From Candidatus Thorarchaeota archaeon (GTDB lineage Archaea > Asgardarchaeota > Thorarchaeia > Thorarchaeales > Thorarchaeaceae): a stretch of 5,985 nucleotides of DNA. Below the pieces are notes generated by a model that worked only from the letters and a program-made list of their open reading frames with translations, was not told the origin of the DNA and did not search any database. Shown piece by piece: positions 5,912-5,985 of this stretch (its first letter is position 1; the number at the start of each line of letters is the position of its first letter). The stretch is from contig JAEOUL010000250.1 of NCBI GenBank assembly GCA_016839345.1, positions 1 to 5,985 of the forward strand. The letters run 5' to 3'. The position numbers were made by a program, and so were the translations under genes.

Positions 5912-5985
5912 CATCATCATAGGATGCCTCTCTCGATTATGTTATTAGCAAGCTCATGTTTTCACACATGCGCACACGGTCTGAT
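5912..5985. other. Window-edge stretch; possible start of another gene
   Basis: After the VWA stop, an ATG at 5924 opens a plus-strand frame that stays open to the window edge (20 codons, beginning MPLSIMLLASS). There is no well-spaced ribosome-binding site: GTGA at 5908-5911 is 12 nt away. On the minus strand one frame enters from the edge and ends in TAA around 5940, which could equally be the tail of a convergent gene. Neither is long enough to support. I see no terminator hairpin or T-run. Confidence 0.2.

Overview
The window looks archaeal. The proteins resemble archaeal families: a SerB-like HAD phosphatase with an 'SSxWWRLHELFG' cap start, a zinc-ribbon threonine synthase, and a ChlI-type ATPase with a split ChlD-like partner. 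Two genes begin with TTG, and the ribosome-binding sites match the GGAGGTGA consensus. GC content is moderate, about 40% by eye. An Asgard-type lineage such as Thorarchaeota is only an impression. No rRNA, tRNA, CRISPR array or insertion sequence is visible.

Left part (1-789, plus strand): the last 35 codons of an unidentified gene with a highly charged helical tail, then 32 bp later a HAD-IB phosphatase of 215 aa. The next gene is convergent and its 3' end overlaps the phosphatase by 23 bp.

Middle part (767-3159, minus strand): threonine synthase (384 aa, PLP enzyme with N-terminal zinc ribbon), followed downstream by a Ca2+/cation antiporter-family membrane protein. The antiporter ORF has its first usual start codon only at 1744, inside a transmembrane helix. 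The same frame is open up to 1990, 15 bp from the thrC stop, and encodes a convincing first membrane segment, so the gene is longer than it looks and its start codon is non-standard or damaged.

Right part (3160-5911, plus strand): an approximately 80-bp divergent intergenic region, then two co-directional genes 44 bp apart. The first is an AAA+ ATPase of the ChlI/BchI (magnesium or cobalt chelatase small subunit) type. The second has the proline/arginine-rich linker and von Willebrand A domain of ChlD, but its AAA+ half is replaced by a two-helix membrane hairpin. Together they look like a membrane-tethered AAA+/VWA machine whose substrate, perhaps a CobN/ChlH-type chelatase, is not encoded in this window. 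This pair is the most interesting part of the window. A short open frame from 5924 to the edge may start another gene, but it is weakly supported.
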